64,000 nt of DNA from Thiolinea disciformis DSM 14473 (GCF_000371925.1 NZ_AQVE01000016.1:29822-93821), one strand, 5' to 3'. Shown: positions 1 to 11,467, counted from the first letter of the stretch. Notes: generated by a model from the letters alone, not told the origin. A program made the numbers and translations.

Positions 1-582
1 GACTTGAGCTGCTTCGTTACGGACTTGTAGACCACTTGCCAATAATTTTGCTTGGCCGAAAGTTTGACCAAATTGCACACCTAAGGCATTAAACTGGTCT
101 GGAGCAAAACCCACTTGGTATTGCGCGACGACCTCAGGATTCAGACCCCGCTGTTGGATATAGTGTTGAGCATGAGGCGCTTTAGTCAGTTGTTCTACAA
201 AAAATTGACGCGCTTGGCTCATTAAGCTGAATAAATCATCTTGATGGCGTTTTACTTTGGCGGGCATAGATTTTGCATCTTGCTCTCGAGGTACTTCAAG
301 GCTCAATGCAGCAGCCAACGCCTCAATAGCTTCTGCATATTCCATATGCTCATAGTCCATTAGAAAACTAATGGCTGTACCATGCGCACCACAACCAAAA
401 CAATGATAGAATTGTTTAGTTGGGCTGACCGTAAAGGATGGGGACTTTTCGTTATGAAATGGACAGCAGGCAGTATACTCACGCCCTGCCTTTTTCAAAG
501 GCACGCGTGCTTGGATGACCTCGACAATGTCAATGCGAGTCATCAACTGATCAATAAAGTCTTTAGGAATACGTCCTGCCAT
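1..582 (-). CDS. dnaG: DNA primase DnaG, N-terminal part (runs off the window)
   Basis: DnaG makes the RNA primers for chromosome replication. The first 194 codons are visible on the minus strand, starting at the ATG at 580-582; the rest lies before base 1. The product begins MAGRIPKDFIDQLMTRIDIV. It contains the CHC2 zinc-binding module (CCPFHNEKSPSF followed by FYHCFGCG), which gives the Cys-x2-His...Cys-x2-Cys ligands, and then the start of the TOPRIM-linker region. The gene is divergent from gltB across 174 bp. The identification rests on the zinc module and the N-terminal sequence, both diagnostic of bacterial primase. It is partial only because of the window edge; no stop or frameshift is seen. 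Confidence 0.96.
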   Translation of the reverse strand, partial: MAGRIPKDFIDQLMTRIDIVEVIQARVPLKKAGREYTACCPFHNEKSPSFTVSPTKQFYHCFGCGAHGTAISFLMDYEHMEYAEAIEALAAALSLEVPREQDAKSMPAKVKRHQDDLFSLMSQARQFFVEQLTKAPHAQHYIQQRGLNPEVVAQYQVGFAPDQFNALGVQFGQTFGQAKLLASGLQVRNEAAQV

Positions 583-756
583 GCTGTGCTGCAAAAATTT
601 TTACTTAAAAGGAACAATTTTATTAGAATACCCAAACATTTGCTTGGAGTTGCCCGCCGCTAACCAAAGTTGTGTCACGCTATCACACTTTTAACCGGCC
701 ATTTCTCCTATTTGTTTTTTGCATGATCGCAACCAATTCGTTGCCTGAAGGATCCG

Positions 757-3700
757 ATGAAACACACTGACCTTACTCCTCCAGCACAGGGCTTGTATGA
801 CCCTGCTTTTGAACATGATGCCTGTGGTATGGGTTTTGTGGCCCATTTAAAAGGTGTCAAGTCCGCCCAAATCGTTCAGCAAGCCTTAACGGTACTGAAT
901 CATATGGAGCACCGAGGAGCTCAAGGTGCGGAAGTGAATACCGGCGATGGCGCGGGTATTATGATTCAAGTACCCCATCGCTTTCTGAAAAAAGAGTGTA
1001 GCAAAATCGGCATTACTCTACCTGAACCAGGGGATTATGCGGTTGGCTTCGCTTATTTATCGCAAGATGATGCGGTGCGTGCCGATGCGGTAGCCCTATT
1101 TGAGCGCAATATTAAAGCTGAAGGCCAACAATTATTGGGCTGGCGTGATGTCCCCACTAATCCAAAATCCTTAGGCAAGGGTGCTTTGAAAACTATGCCG
1201 GTGATGCGCATGGTCTTTATTCAGCGCTCCGATGACGTAAAACCCGGCCTTGATTTTGAACGTAAGCTTTATGTCATTCGTAAACGTACAGCGACTGATG
1301 TGCTCTATCGCAAAGATAATCCGGGTTATATGTACTTAGCCAGTTTATCAACGCGCACTTTGATCTACAAAGGCATGTTGACTACGGAACAAGTGCAAGA
1401 ATTTTATCCTGACTTAAGCGATCCTGATATGGAGTCTGCGATTGCTTTAATTCACTCACGTTTCTCTACCAATACCTTCCCCAGCTGGGAGCGCGCTCAC
1501 CCGAATCGCTATATGATTCATAATGGTGAAATTAATACCATGCGCGGCAACCAAAACTGGATGAATGCACGCGAAGCAATGATCAAAACGCCGGTATTCG
1601 GTACAGATCCCAAAAACTTATTTCCGATTGTACGTCCAGATGGTAGCGACTCCGCGCGCATGGATAACACCTTGGAATTCTTATATTTATCCGGTTATTC
1701 CCTGCCCCACGCCATGATGATGATGGTTCCAGAACCTTGGGCAAAACACGAGAATATGGATCCAGCAAAACGTGCCTTCTATGAATATCATAGTTGTTTA
1801 ATGGAACCTTGGGATGGCCCTGCGGCGTTAGGTTTTACGGATGGCACCTTGGTGGGTGCAACGCTCGATCGTAATGGTTTACGTCCTTCGCGTTATTATC
1901 TAACCAATGATGACATGATCATTTTGGCTTCAGAAGTAGGGGTGTTAGATAGCTTACCAGACGAAAAAGTCATTTCTAAGCAACGCTTACAACCGGGGCG
2001 GATGTTAGTCGTTGATACTGCACAAGGCCGGATTATTTCTGACGAAGAAATTAAGCAACAAATCGCTACTGCCAAGCCCTATCAAGACTGGTTAGATCAG
2101 TATTTGGTGCGTTTAGAGGATTTGCCTGAAGCCCCTGAAGTGCCCGTGCCAGACCATGACACCTTAATTCAGCGTCAGAAAGCCTTTGGTTATACCTACG
2201 AAGATATTCGTAAAATTATTGTACCAATGGCTCAAGATGGCATTGATCCTTTAGGTGCGATGGGCATTGATTCACCCATTGCGGTTCTGTCAGACAAACC
2301 ACAACCTTTATTCAATTATTTCAAACAATTGTTTGCACAGGTCACTAATCCACCTTTAGATGCGATTCGCGAAGAAATAGTCACTTCCGCGCTCACTACC
2401 TTAGGTTCAGAAGGCGATATTACCCAGCCCAATGCTGAAAGTTGCCGCCAAATTTTGCTCGAAACACCGATCTTGGATAATAGTGAGCTAGCAAAATTAC
2501 AAAATGTGAAGCGACAAGGTTTTAAATGTGTCACCTTGCCTATTCTCTTTAAAGCGTCTGAAGAAAAAGGTAGTTTGGAACAGGCTTTAGATGACTTATT
2601 TGCCGCCGCAGATGCTGCTATTGATGGTGGCGCCAATCTCATCGTTTTATCGGATCGTGGTGTCGATAAAGAATATGCACCTATTCCCTCTTTATTAGCG
2701 GTTGCTGGCTTACATCACCATTTAATTCGCGATGGTAAACGCACGCGGGTGGCCTTAATTCTGGAATCGGGCGAACCGCGCGAAGTACACCATTTTTCTA
2801 CGCTGCTCGGTTATGGTGCACAAGCCATTAATCCTTATACCGCGTTTGAATCGATTGATGACTTGATTCGTGAAGGCTTAATGACAGGTACCGACCATGA
2901 AACGGCGGTTTATAAGTACATCAAAGCCGTAACCAAGGGCGTGATAAAAGTCATGTCGAAGATCGGTATCTCAACGGTTCAATCGTATCGTGGGGCGCAA
3001 ATTTTCGAAGCCTTGGGTATCCACCCTAAAGTGGTTGATCGCTATTTTACTGCTACTGCTTCACGTATCGGCGGGATCGATTTAGATCTGATCGCCAAAG
3101 AAACCTTGATGCGCCATAGCCGTGCATACGCGCACCATGACAGTGAAATGCGTACCTTGCCTTCCGGCGGTGCTTTCCAATGGCGTAGCGGTGAAGAAGC
3201 CCATCAATACAATCCGCAAACGATTTATATGCTGCAAAAATCCGTGCGCACCAATGATTACGCACTATTCAAGCAATACACTTCTTTGCTGATTGATGAT
3301 CCCGAAGTAAAATTCAATCTGCGTAACTTATTAGATTTCCATTACGCCGAACAGCCCGTGCCGCTCGAAGAAGTAGAATCGGTGGAAAGCATTTTCAAAC
3401 GCTTCAAAAGTGGTGCAATGTCTTTAGGCTCTATTAGCCCTGAAGCGCACGAAGCTTTAGCTATAGCAATGAATCGCATTGGCGGCAAATCAAACTCAGG
3501 TGAGGGCGGCGAAGATCCAGCGCGTTATATTCCTGAGGCTAATGGTGACTCCCGTTGTAGCGCAATTAAACAAGTGGCTTCGGGTCGTTTTGGTGTAAAT
3601 AGCCATTACTTAACCAATGCGCAAGAACTGCAAATTAAATTGGCGCAAGGTGCAAAGCCCGGTGAAGGCGGTCAATTGCCGGGGAAAAAAGTTTACCCTT

Positions 3701-5355
3701 ATATTGCCAAAACTCGCGGTACAACGCCCGGTGTTGGATTGATTTCGCCCCCACCGCATCATGATATTTATTCGATTGAAGACTTATCCCAACTGATTTA
3801 TGACTTGAAAAATGCTAACCGTCACGCACGCATTAACGTCAAATTAGTTTCTGGTGCAGGCGTTGGAACAATAGCAGCAGGTGTCGCAAAAGGTAAGGCT
3901 GATGTTGTATTAGTCTCTGGCTATGATGGTGGTACTGGTGCATCACCCAAGACCAGTGTGCAACATGCTGGCTTGCCTTGGGAATTGGGTTTGGCCGAAA
4001 CCCACCAAACTTTACTGCTCAACAATCTGCGTAGCCGTGTGCGCGTTGAAACTGACGGTAAATTAATGACGGGTCGTGATGTTGCCGTCGCCGCCTTATT
4101 GGGTGCGGAGGAATACGGCTTTGCAACTATGCCATTGGTAGCCTTGGGTTGTGTGATGATGCGCGTATGCCATTTGGACACCTGCCCAGTAGGCATTGCA
4201 ACGCAAAACCCTGAGTTACGCAAAAAATATACGGGTGATCCCCAATATGTGGTGAATTTATTGACCTTTATTGCGCAAGAATTGCGGGAATATATGGCGA
4301 AGCTTGGCTTCCATACCATTGATGAAATGGTGGGGCGTGTGGATAAGCTTTATGCCAAAAAGGTAGATCACTGGAAATTCAGTTCGATTGATATGAGCAA
4401 TATTCTCTATCAACCTGAACTGGAAGAAAATGACGGTGTGCGCTGTTGTCGTTCACAAAATCACAATATCGACGAATCCTTGGATATGCGTGAGATTTTA
4501 CCGGCCTGCTTACCCGCGATAGAAGCAGGTACGCCTGTTCAAGCTTCCTTCCGCATTAAAAATATTGACCGTGTTGCAGGTACAATTACCGGCCACGAAA
4601 TTACCAAGAAATATCAAGCGGCTGGCTTGCCACCCGATACGATTCGCTTGAAATTTACCGGTTCAGCCGGTCAAAGTTTTGGCGCCTTCATTCCCAAAGG
4701 CATGACCATGGAACTGGAAGGCGACTCCAACGATTATATCGGCAAAGGCTTATCTGGCGGAAAAATCATCGTTTATCCTCCCCGCCAAGCCCAATATATT
4801 GCCGAGCAAAATATCGTCATTGGTAACGTTGCTTTCTTTGGTGCAAGTCAAGGCGAGGCTTATATTCGCGGCATTGCAGGCGAGCGTTTTTGTGTGCGTA
4901 ACTCGGGTGTCCATGTGGTCGTAGAAGGAACCGGCGATCATGGCTGTGAATACATGACCGGCGGCTGTGTCGTGGTCTTAGGTGATGTGGGACGTAACTT
5001 TGCGGCAGGGATGTCGGGGGGTGTTGCGTATGTTTATGACCCGAAAGGTATTCTAGCGTTGAGTGGTAATACCGAAATGGTTTCCTATGGTGCATTACAA
5101 GAAGCTGACGATATTGCTACCGTGAAAAGCATGATCGAGAAGCATGTCTTGCATACAGAAAGTCCCCGTGGCAGCCAAATCCTGCAAGATTGGTCAAATC
5201 AGGTGCAGCATTTTGTGCGCGTGATGCCACATGACTATAAGCGGATGCTCGACACCGTGAGGAAGTTTGAAGCGCAAGGTATGAAAGGCGAAGAAGCATT
5301 AATGGCGGCCTTCCAAGCGAACAATGCAGACGAAACACGCGCTAGCGGCAACTAA
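757..5355 (+). CDS. gltB: Glutamate synthase (NADPH) large subunit
   Basis: The large (alpha) subunit of GOGAT takes ammonia from glutamine and transfers it to 2-oxoglutarate to make glutamate. The 1532-residue length fits the family. After a short propeptide the catalytic Cys23 of the class II glutamine amidotransferase domain is seen (HDACGMGF). The FMN-binding synthase domain follows in the centre. The 3Fe-4S ligands are Cys1132, Cys1138 and Cys1143 ([12 protein letters not shown]). The C-terminal GXGXG-type beta-helix contains repeated glycine-rich turns ([14 protein letters not shown]). The start at 757 has an AAGGA ribosome site 5 nt upstream. gltD follows 17 bp downstream, so the two form one operon for ammonia assimilation. 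Confidence 0.98.
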   Translation: MKHTDLTPPAQGLYDPAFEHDACGMGFVAHLKGVKSAQIVQQALTVLNHMEHRGAQGAEVNTGDGAGIMIQVPHRFLKKECSKIGITLPEPGDYAVGFAYLSQDDAVRADAVALFERNIKAEGQQLLGWRDVPTNPKSLGKGALKTMPVMRMVFIQRSDDVKPGLDFERKLYVIRKRTATDVLYRKDNPGYMYLASLSTRTLIYKGMLTTEQVQEFYPDLSDPDMESAIALIHSRFSTNTFPSWERAHPNRYMIHNGEINTMRGNQNWMNAREAMIKTPVFGTDPKNLFPIVRPDGSDSARMDNTLEFLYLSGYSLPHAMMMMVPEPWAKHENMDPAKRAFYEYHSCLMEPWDGPAALGFTDGTLVGATLDRNGLRPSRYYLTNDDMIILASEVGVLDSLPDEKVISKQRLQPGRMLVVDTAQGRIISDEEIKQQIATAKPYQDWLDQYLVRLEDLPEAPEVPVPDHDTLIQRQKAFGYTYEDIRKIIVPMAQDGIDPLGAMGIDSPIAVLSDKPQPLFNYFKQLFAQVTNPPLDAIREEIVTSALTTLGSEGDITQPNAESCRQILLETPILDNSELAKLQNVKRQGFKCVTLPILFKASEEKGSLEQALDDLFAAADAAIDGGANLIVLSDRGVDKEYAPIPSLLAVAGLHHHLIRDGKRTRVALILESGEPREVHHFSTLLGYGAQAINPYTAFESIDDLIREGLMTGTDHETAVYKYIKAVTKGVIKVMSKIGISTVQSYRGAQIFEALGIHPKVVDRYFTATASRIGGIDLDLIAKETLMRHSRAYAHHDSEMRTLPSGGAFQWRSGEEAHQYNPQTIYMLQKSVRTNDYALFKQYTSLLIDDPEVKFNLRNLLDFHYAEQPVPLEEVESVESIFKRFKSGAMSLGSISPEAHEALAIAMNRIGGKSNSGEGGEDPARYIPEANGDSRCSAIKQVASGRFGVNSHYLTNAQELQIKLAQGAKPGEGGQLPGKKVYPYIAKTRGTTPGVGLISPPPHHDIYSIEDLSQLIYDLKNANRHARINVKLVSGAGVGTIAAGVAKGKADVVLVSGYDGGTGASPKTSVQHAGLPWELGLAETHQTLLLNNLRSRVRVETDGKLMTGRDVAVAALLGAEEYGFATMPLVALGCVMMRVCHLDTCPVGIATQNPELRKKYTGDPQYVVNLLTFIAQELREYMAKLGFHTIDEMVGRVDKLYAKKVDHWKFSSIDMSNILYQPELEENDGVRCCRSQNHNIDESLDMREILPACLPAIEAGTPVQASFRIKNIDRVAGTITGHEITKKYQAAGLPPDTIRLKFTGSAGQSFGAFIPKGMTMELEGDSNDYIGKGLSGGKIIVYPPRQAQYIAEQNIVIGNVAFFGASQGEAYIRGIAGERFCVRNSGVHVVVEGTGDHGCEYMTGGCVVVLGDVGRNFAAGMSGGVAYVYDPKGILALSGNTEMVSYGALQEADDIATVKSMIEKHVLHTESPRGSQILQDWSNQVQHFVRVMPHDYKRMLDTVRKFEAQGMKGEEALMAAFQANNADETRASGN

Positions 5356-5372
5356 TACAGGAAGATTATAAC

Positions 5373-6863
5373 ATGGGTAAACCAACCGGATTTATCGAAT
5401 ACCAGCGTCAGTTGCCAGCAGACCGATCACCTGCCGAGCGCATTAAAGACTGGGACGAATTCCACTTACATTTTCATACGGAAGCCGAAAGCCAACGGCA
5501 AGGCGCACGCTGCATGGAATGCGGCATTCCTTTCTGTCAAACCGGTAAAATCTTGCCCGGTGGTGCCAGTGGCTGCCCCGTGAATAATCTCATTCCTGAA
5601 TGGAATGATATGATTTATCGTGGTTTATGGCGTGAAGCTTATGAGCGCTTGCGCATGACCAATAACTTCCCTGAGTTTACCGGTCGGGTCTGTCCGGCTC
5701 CTTGTGAAGGCTCTTGCACACTGGGACTTCATGAACCACCCGTCACCATTAAGCTTAATGAAGTCACGGTTATTGACAAAGCTTATGAGGAAGGTTGGGT
5801 TAAAGCTACCCCACCCGCCGAACGCACCGGTAAAAAAGTTGCGGTTGTGGGCTCTGGCCCCTCTGGCTTAGCTTGCGCAGACCAGCTCAATAAAGTGGGG
5901 CATCATGTTACGGTCTTTGAGCGTGCTGACCGTGTTGGTGGCTTATTGATGTATGGTATTCCGAATATGAAACTCGACAAGCAACAAGTCGTTGAGCGCC
6001 GTATTCAAGTCATGAAAGACGAAGGCGTACTATTCGTGACTGGTGTAGAAATCGGTAAAACGCTCTCTACTGAACAATTACGTAAGGAATTCGATGCAGT
6101 CGTACTATGCGCGGGTGCGACCCAAGGGCGTGATTTGCCTGTTGCTGGCCGTGACTTAAAAGGTATTCACCTAGCTATGGAATTCCTCACCGCGAATACC
6201 AAAAGCTTATTAGATTCCAAATTGTCTGACGGTAACTATATCTCTGCTAAAGATAAACATGTCATCGTGATTGGCGGCGGCGATACAGGCACCGATTGCG
6301 TCGGCACCTCCATGCGTCATGGCTGTAAAACTGTCACTCAACTAGAAATCATGCCGCGCTTACCGGATCAACGTGCGCCAACGAATCCTTGGCCTGAATG
6401 GCCGATGGTTTTCAAAATGGACTATGGTCAAGAAGAAGCGGCTGCCATCTTCGGGTCTGACCCACGCGATTACTTGGTTTCAACCAAAAAATTTGTCGGC
6501 GATGAAAACGGTCAGGTAAAAGAAATTCATACCATAGGTGTACGCTGGGAAAAAATAGCGGATGGCCGTATGAATTTGGTTGAAATAGAAGGTAGCGAAC
6601 GCGTATTAGCCGCTGACTTAGTGCTATTGGCGATGGGCTTTACGGGCCCTGAGAAAACCCTTATTGACGATCTTAAACTGGATATCGATCCACGCGGTAA
6701 TGTAAAAGCAGATTACGGTCGTTATACCACCAATCTGAATGGTGTTTTTGCAGCTGGCGATATGCGTCGTGGTCAAAGTTTAGTAGTTTGGGCTATTAAT
6801 GAAGGCCGCCAAGCCGCACGGGAATGTGATCGCTTCCTCATGGGGACAACCACACTTCCTTAA
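5373..6863 (+). CDS. gltD: Glutamate synthase small subunit
   Basis: The small (beta) subunit of GOGAT oxidises NADPH on FAD and passes electrons through 4Fe-4S clusters to GltB. The 496-residue protein has N-terminal cluster cysteines (Cys47, Cys50, Cys55 in CMECGIPFC, then Cys68 and the [10 protein letters not shown] group). It has an FAD-binding dinucleotide motif ([15 protein letters not shown]) and an NADPH-binding motif ([11 protein letters not shown]). The C-terminal [19 protein letters not shown] segment is typical of FAD-dependent oxidoreductases. An AGGAAG ribosome site lies 8 nt before the ATG. It is the second gene of the gltBD operon and ends at a hairpin shared with the convergent gene downstream. 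Confidence 0.98.
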   Translation: MGKPTGFIEYQRQLPADRSPAERIKDWDEFHLHFHTEAESQRQGARCMECGIPFCQTGKILPGGASGCPVNNLIPEWNDMIYRGLWREAYERLRMTNNFPEFTGRVCPAPCEGSCTLGLHEPPVTIKLNEVTVIDKAYEEGWVKATPPAERTGKKVAVVGSGPSGLACADQLNKVGHHVTVFERADRVGGLLMYGIPNMKLDKQQVVERRIQVMKDEGVLFVTGVEIGKTLSTEQLRKEFDAVVLCAGATQGRDLPVAGRDLKGIHLAMEFLTANTKSLLDSKLSDGNYISAKDKHVIVIGGGDTGTDCVGTSMRHGCKTVTQLEIMPRLPDQRAPTNPWPEWPMVFKMDYGQEEAAAIFGSDPRDYLVSTKKFVGDENGQVKEIHTIGVRWEKIADGRMNLVEIEGSERVLAADLVLLAMGFTGPEKTLIDDLKLDIDPRGNVKADYGRYTTNLNGVFAAGDMRRGQSLVVWAINEGRQAARECDRFLMGTTTLP

Positions 6864-6876
6864 GAGCTTGTCCTGA

Positions 6877-6907
6877 GTTGTGCTTAAGCTTTTTGCTTAA
6901 GCACAAC
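6877..6907. terminator. Perfect 12-bp hairpin between convergent genes
   Basis: Arms 6877-6888 (GTTGTGCTTAAG) and 6896-6907 (CTTAAGCACAAC) are perfectly complementary around a 7-nt loop. The hairpin lies between the gltD stop and the stop of the convergent minus-strand gene, so it probably serves both directions. No strong T-tract follows on either strand, so this is an intrinsic terminator by position and stem only. Confidence 0.6.
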
Positions 6908-6915
6908 CTTCAACA

Positions 6916-7845
6916 TCAACGTTTTAATTTGGGCAAATTCGCGTGCCGACGTAACAGATTTAAACCACCACCACGCGCATTCACCCGCTTTAAAGCTTCA
7001 CGTTGTTGTTGTTCAAAATAATCTTCTAACGCGCCCTGTTTAGCATCCATTTTAAGTACGCCCACAATATTCGGGGTGACTCGCTCTAACTGATCCACGG
7101 CTGCCGCTAGATTTTTGTGCTGCCATAGTTTCACACTACTCACCAGCAAAGTGGCATTGGCTAGTGAAGCCAATACTAAGGCCTCTGCGCCCTCACTGAC
7201 CGACGGCGAGTCCAGAATCGTTACATCGAAATGTTGTCTCGCTGATTCAAGTAACTGGCGCATTACACGTCCGCTAAACAATTGCAAGGCATCGCGTGCA
7301 GGATCACCGGCACTCATAACATATAAACCATGGGTTTCTGTACTATAGCGTTGAGTTACCTTTGCTAATTGGCAAGCCCCTACCAAATAATGCGTCAACC
7401 CCCATTGATTAGGTAAATTAAACAAATAGTGAATTCTAGGACGACTGGCATTGGCATCGATTAACAGCACCTTCGCGCCTAGCTTTGCATAACTATTCGC
7501 CAAATTGGCAGCAACTGTTGAACAACCTTCCCCCGTTTTCGAACCAGTAACTAGCAGCACCTGTGGTTTGCCACCTTGCTGAAAGATAGGGAGACGCTTG
7601 GCCACTGTCAGGTATTGATCAGCCAAAGCGTTCTGTATCGTAAAAGAGTTAGCCGCTGGCGTGGTCTTCGCTAGAAGATCTACACTAGGAATCTCACCGG
7701 CAAGTGGTAGTTCTAACTTATACAAAAATTCATCCAAAGAAAATTTTTCAATAAGCGCTGTTTTCAAGGAAAACACAAAGCCAACGAGCAACACGCTGCA
7801 CAAAAAACCTAAAACTAGGTAAATAAGGTATTCCGATAGCACCAT
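6916..7845 (-). CDS. CpsD/CapB-like (BY-kinase family) P-loop protein, degenerate Walker A
   Basis: This 309-residue protein resembles the cytoplasmic kinase module of exopolysaccharide co-polymerase systems, in which a MinD-like ATPase autophosphorylates tyrosines and controls chain export. It has one N-terminal membrane helix (residues about 6-27), a linker, then a P-loop domain with TGEGCSTVAANLANSYAKLG, a Walker A' segment (VLLIDANASRPRIHYLF) and FDVTILDSPSVSEGAEAL. The invariant Walker A lysine (GEGKST in active kinases) is cysteine here. The C-terminal tail is basic and lacks a tyrosine cluster. It therefore probably does not act as a tyrosine kinase and may be a structural or regulatory homologue. 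No polysaccharide genes are adjacent; a degenerate EAL protein lies upstream. Confidence 0.75.
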   Translation of the reverse strand: MVLSEYLIYLVLGFLCSVLLVGFVFSLKTALIEKFSLDEFLYKLELPLAGEIPSVDLLAKTTPAANSFTIQNALADQYLTVAKRLPIFQQGGKPQVLLVTGSKTGEGCSTVAANLANSYAKLGAKVLLIDANASRPRIHYLFNLPNQWGLTHYLVGACQLAKVTQRYSTETHGLYVMSAGDPARDALQLFSGRVMRQLLESARQHFDVTILDSPSVSEGAEALVLASLANATLLVSSVKLWQHKNLAAAVDQLERVTPNIVGVLKMDAKQGALEDYFEQQQREALKRVNARGGGLNLLRRHANLPKLKR

Positions 7846-8002
7846 GTTGTGTGCGCTTCATTTAGCTGCGTTAATTAAGCCCTGTTGCAGCGGCAGTTAT
7901 GTGCTGAAAATCTCAACTAATCGTTATTTTTATACATCTCAAAAACATAAACAAAATTTATGGATTACGCGTTGATGTTTCAAGGATGAAAGGTAAAATG
8001 GC

Positions 8003-9697
8003 TTAAGCAGCCTGCCGAAAACGATCTAAAACACCACCTGCCAAATAATGCAATGGGCTTTGGCAAAGCCAATTCATCGAGGCTATATCAGCTAAGTCTT
8101 CGGCCACAACTTTCAGGCCAAGGCTATTTAATTGCGTTAAAAGGGTTTGTAAGGTGGTATCCCTGACATTAGTCTTGGCCCAAGCCGCAACTTGTGCACT
8201 ATCCAAAGCTAAACGGACAAAGCTCACTCCAAGTTTTTTGGCTCGCTCTAAACTGGGCTGACTGATTGCCGGTGTTGCCTCCAAAGCGAGTTGAGAGCCT
8301 ACTTTCTTGAGCAATGGCAAAATACGTATGGCAGTACCTTCGTATTTTAAAAAAGCATCAAGACGTACTGATAAAATCAAGCGCATGGCCAACAAGGGTT
8401 GTTGTTGTAAATGACGCAAATATTCAGCTGCATGATTAGGTTCAGCCAAGAACCACTCGCCTAACTCAACCCAGACCAGAATATTTGCATCATTCCCCGC
8501 TTTCGCTGGCAGCATCGCACGCGCCATTGCCTGACGTAGCGTCCAATTATCCAAACGCCGCCGATTATTTTCCCGCTCGGCATATTGTTTAAGCTGAGCA
8601 TAGGCTACTTTCTTACCGGTTCCCGTTTGTAAATAAGGCTCAGCCAATAATAAAGCGGGCTCGCCTGCTCTAACCGTTAGGGTCTCACGGAAACGCCCGT
8701 GCAGACTTAAACCCTTTTTATCCGCTTGACTAGGTGGAGCTAAGACGGGCTTGACTGGAGCAGGTGCAACTGGCGCGCTAGGCTGTGTAGGTAGTATAGG
8801 CTTACTCACCGCTGCAACTTTAGGACTCGCATTAAGTGTTGCCGGCGTTTGCCACGGATCAGAATCTGGTCGTACCAAACGGGTTTTTAAGTCTAATTGA
8901 TGGTCTAGTGGGTGAATATAAACTTGTACCGCACGTTGATGCCGAAACACCGCTGGAATAAAACGTACTTCAGCACGAAAGGGCTCGCCGGACTTTTGAT
9001 AAAGTGTCAGTAAGACTTTATTGGAGGGTTGAATACTTTGCTCAGCACTTTTCAATAACGATTGAAAAATACCCAACTCACCCTGCTGTACTAAAGCAGC
9101 AAAGGGCTGGTGCAAGAGTTCAGTTTCATGCTCAGCACCAAATAAAGTCAAATAAGGTACATTCAAATGTACATGTTTACCTTGGACTAAAAAGGCAACT
9201 GGCTCACGCGATTGATCGACTAGCCACTGACAACGCAACTCAGAAAGCCGTAAAAGCTGTTTACTATGGCGAAAACTACGTTTTAGATTGGCATAATTTA
9301 ATAAATAATCTAACTGCTGATCAGCTAAGCTTTCATTGGTCAGAGCAACGGTACATACCTCCACTTCGAGCAGGCGTTTTTCTAGTGGCTCCCAATGAGT
9401 TGTCGAAGTTTTTACTAAAATAGTGTCAGGGGAACGCTGCTGAATCAGGCTCAATAATTGATGTTCTTGTTCATCAGGCAAAGCACGATTCCAAAGCAAT
9501 AAGGCAGGCAACTCATTAAGTTTTTTGGCGAGTTCGTTGATATGCTGGACTTGACGTAGACTTAATCGAGGCGCAGCGCGGCGTAGTGAACTTTCTAGTA
9601 CACGGCTAGTCGGTTCACGAGGTTGTACAAGAATGCAAGATACGGGGTGCTGGCTCATGCTCCTGAAGATACCAAGTTCTGGTAGCTTCAGAAGCAT
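8003..9697 (-). CDS. Degenerate EAL-domain protein, FimX-like (REC-like/PAS/EAL-like)
   Basis: This 564-residue protein appears to have an N-terminal response-regulator-like region (SCILVQPREPTSRVLESSLR), a central PAS-like region (about 150-270), a Pro/Ala-rich linker (about 290-330), and a C-terminal EAL-like domain (about 335-560). The order and the C-terminal signatures (GLKVVAEDLADIASMNWL, HYLAGGVLDRF) recall FimX, the c-di-GMP receptor for type IV pili. The catalytic EAL tripeptide and most metal ligands are absent, so phosphodiesterase activity is unlikely; binding without hydrolysis is an inference. Neither start has a well-spaced ribosome site: ATG 9697 has none, and the in-frame ATG at 9658 has AGGAG only 1 nt away. 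No GGDEF domain is visible, unlike classical FimX. Confidence 0.6.
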   Translation of the reverse strand: MLLKLPELGIFRSMSQHPVSCILVQPREPTSRVLESSLRRAAPRLSLRQVQHINELAKKLNELPALLLWNRALPDEQEHQLLSLIQQRSPDTILVKTSTTHWEPLEKRLLEVEVCTVALTNESLADQQLDYLLNYANLKRSFRHSKQLLRLSELRCQWLVDQSREPVAFLVQGKHVHLNVPYLTLFGAEHETELLHQPFAALVQQGELGIFQSLLKSAEQSIQPSNKVLLTLYQKSGEPFRAEVRFIPAVFRHQRAVQVYIHPLDHQLDLKTRLVRPDSDPWQTPATLNASPKVAAVSKPILPTQPSAPVAPAPVKPVLAPPSQADKKGLSLHGRFRETLTVRAGEPALLLAEPYLQTGTGKKVAYAQLKQYAERENNRRRLDNWTLRQAMARAMLPAKAGNDANILVWVELGEWFLAEPNHAAEYLRHLQQQPLLAMRLILSVRLDAFLKYEGTAIRILPLLKKVGSQLALEATPAISQPSLERAKKLGVSFVRLALDSAQVAAWAKTNVRDTTLQTLLTQLNSLGLKVVAEDLADIASMNWLCQSPLHYLAGGVLDRFRQAA

Positions 9698-9790
9698 AAA
9701 GGCCGTTTTTCCCGATTACCGTCATTAGACTTTTGACAGGCTGATTTTGGCGGTTAAAGGGTTAAAAACTATTCTGCAAATTAATTAATC

Positions 9791-11467
9791 TTATAAAGTT
9801 CCCCACAAACTCTCGAAACCTTCCGATTCTTTACCATGCTTTTCATTAATTTTTTTGAAGCGAAAATGAGCAAAAGAACCCAAGCATTCATCCAATACCG
9901 CTAAAGACACACGCTCTTGACGCCCTTGTAGTTTTAGCGTCAGGTCATCACCCGATTGCAATACATAAGATGGTAAAATAATCACGGGGTCAGGTCGCAA
10001 GCCTTCCACACTCGGCAGCATCAATCCTTGTAACGGTAAACGCTGTGGAATTTTACGGTTATTTACCGCTTGAACTTCAAGTTCCATCAACTTACTGGAT
10101 AGCACCTCAACACCACAAAATAATCCTTTTTTATTAATATTTTCCATCCATTTAATGACACCCACCATCCAAGGATTATCCTCAGAAGACATATCCCGCA
10201 AGCCCACTAATTCACCGACCCGCGCACTAGAGGGTTCTTTGTGCGGCCAGAACAACCCATAGCCGCCCACACTACTATTAATCATGTCCCAAATATAAAT
10301 CCCACGTTCCAAATCAATACCACCATTACTTTTAGTGGTGGTTGGACTGCTTTGAACGAGATAACTTACTTCACCATAGGTCATGGTATTGAATAAGAGA
10401 TCCTCTTCACGACGCTCATCAGGGCTATTGGTTCTAAACTGTTTGGATAATGCTTCTAGCACGCCATTTAGACCCATGACCACCGCTAATTTTTCTTGCT
10501 TTGGAAAACGATTAGAGCTGCGATTACGCACGGTCGTTAAATTAAATACCATGCGCTTAATTAGATTGCGGCTCAGGCCATTTTTCATGGCTAAACCGGC
10601 TAATTGATCTTGCGCCAACTCCTGAATCATCTCATCCAATTGTAGAATGAGCTTGCGCATATTAAATACACGTACCGTGGGCGAATGCGGTAAATCACGG
10701 AACGGCATAATCACGGCTGGCTCGTCATTATTCAGCAAGGCTGAATGCACAATATCACCAATCCGCTCATCTACTAACGGCTCTTGAGAAATACGAATCA
10801 AAGGTGTCACGGTTTCGACATAGCGCGCAATACGCACAATTTCTTCTTGGCGCAAACTATACGGTTTAAATAAAGCGAGTAAGTTAATTTGAATATAACG
10901 CGCCTCAATACTCTTTGCGGTCTCGCGTCCACCATCAAACTTTTTCATGTCCAAACCGCGCTCACTGGCGAGTAAGTACATGTGATGAATATCATGCCAA
11001 ATCGTCTCGCCTGTACGCGCATAAACCGAATAGGAACTTAGTAAATACTGGCCTAAATAATCGACCACACGATAAATAGCGGTTTGCAAATCTCGCTTAC
11101 CGCCTTCATCGCGGGTGAGCATATCCAAAGCGGCTAATTGGTATAATCCGGCAAACTCTAATAATAAAGCTTGGCTCAGATCAAAAATGCGCTGGCTACG
11201 CTCAGGCAGCGGAAACGAACGCTGATTAAGATGGCGTTGTAGATTAGAAAGTAATACATCGAATTTCGGCATTAGTTTTTCGCCAATGCGAATCCTTGCA
11301 CCAGAAGGTAAAGCACGGCGATTTAAGTCTACTAAGCCGTGAAAAATACGTTTAGTGCTCTCGCCAAAGTCGGTTACTGACAGCGAGTCAATCCATTCCT
11401 TAGCCTTATTTTCAGACAAAGGAATGGTATAGGGGGATACTTCTTGGGAGACTGCTGTGATTTCCAT
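9791..11467 (-). CDS. Conserved protein with PilZ-like C-terminal region
   Basis: The function of this 558-residue protein is not recognised with certainty. The first 400 residues are predicted mostly helical, with no membrane segment or signal peptide. A later stretch (about 400-500: VGELVGLRD, then WMVGVIKWMENINKKGLFCG followed by VEVLS) has the alternating pattern of a PilZ-type beta-barrel, in which an R-x-G / GV-x-W-x...GVE-x-L pattern is common. PilZ domains bind c-di-GMP or interact with FimX-type proteins, and the gene lies next to a FimX-like EAL protein on the same strand, so a c-di-GMP signalling role is plausible. The 93 bp between the two genes could hold a promoter. The start has AGGA about 11 nt upstream. 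Confidence 0.45.
   Translation of the reverse strand: MEITAVSQEVSPYTIPLSENKAKEWIDSLSVTDFGESTKRIFHGLVDLNRRALPSGARIRIGEKLMPKFDVLLSNLQRHLNQRSFPLPERSQRIFDLSQALLLEFAGLYQLAALDMLTRDEGGKRDLQTAIYRVVDYLGQYLLSSYSVYARTGETIWHDIHHMYLLASERGLDMKKFDGGRETAKSIEARYIQINLLALFKPYSLRQEEIVRIARYVETVTPLIRISQEPLVDERIGDIVHSALLNNDEPAVIMPFRDLPHSPTVRVFNMRKLILQLDEMIQELAQDQLAGLAMKNGLSRNLIKRMVFNLTTVRNRSSNRFPKQEKLAVVMGLNGVLEALSKQFRTNSPDERREEDLLFNTMTYGEVSYLVQSSPTTTKSNGGIDLERGIYIWDMINSSVGGYGLFWPHKEPSSARVGELVGLRDMSSEDNPWMVGVIKWMENINKKGLFCGVEVLSSKLMELEVQAVNNRKIPQRLPLQGLMLPSVEGLRPDPVIILPSYVLQSGDDLTLKLQGRQERVSLAVLDECLGSFAHFRFKKINEKHGKESEGFESLWGTL

Noticed and set aside
382..663. 93-codon plus-strand open frame
   Set aside because: It lies opposite dnaG, whose zinc motif is clearly coded on the minus strand; the plus-strand frame has no recognisable product.
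9004..9423. 139-codon plus-strand frame
   Set aside because: It is antisense to the PAS-like part of the degenerate EAL gene and has no recognisable domain.
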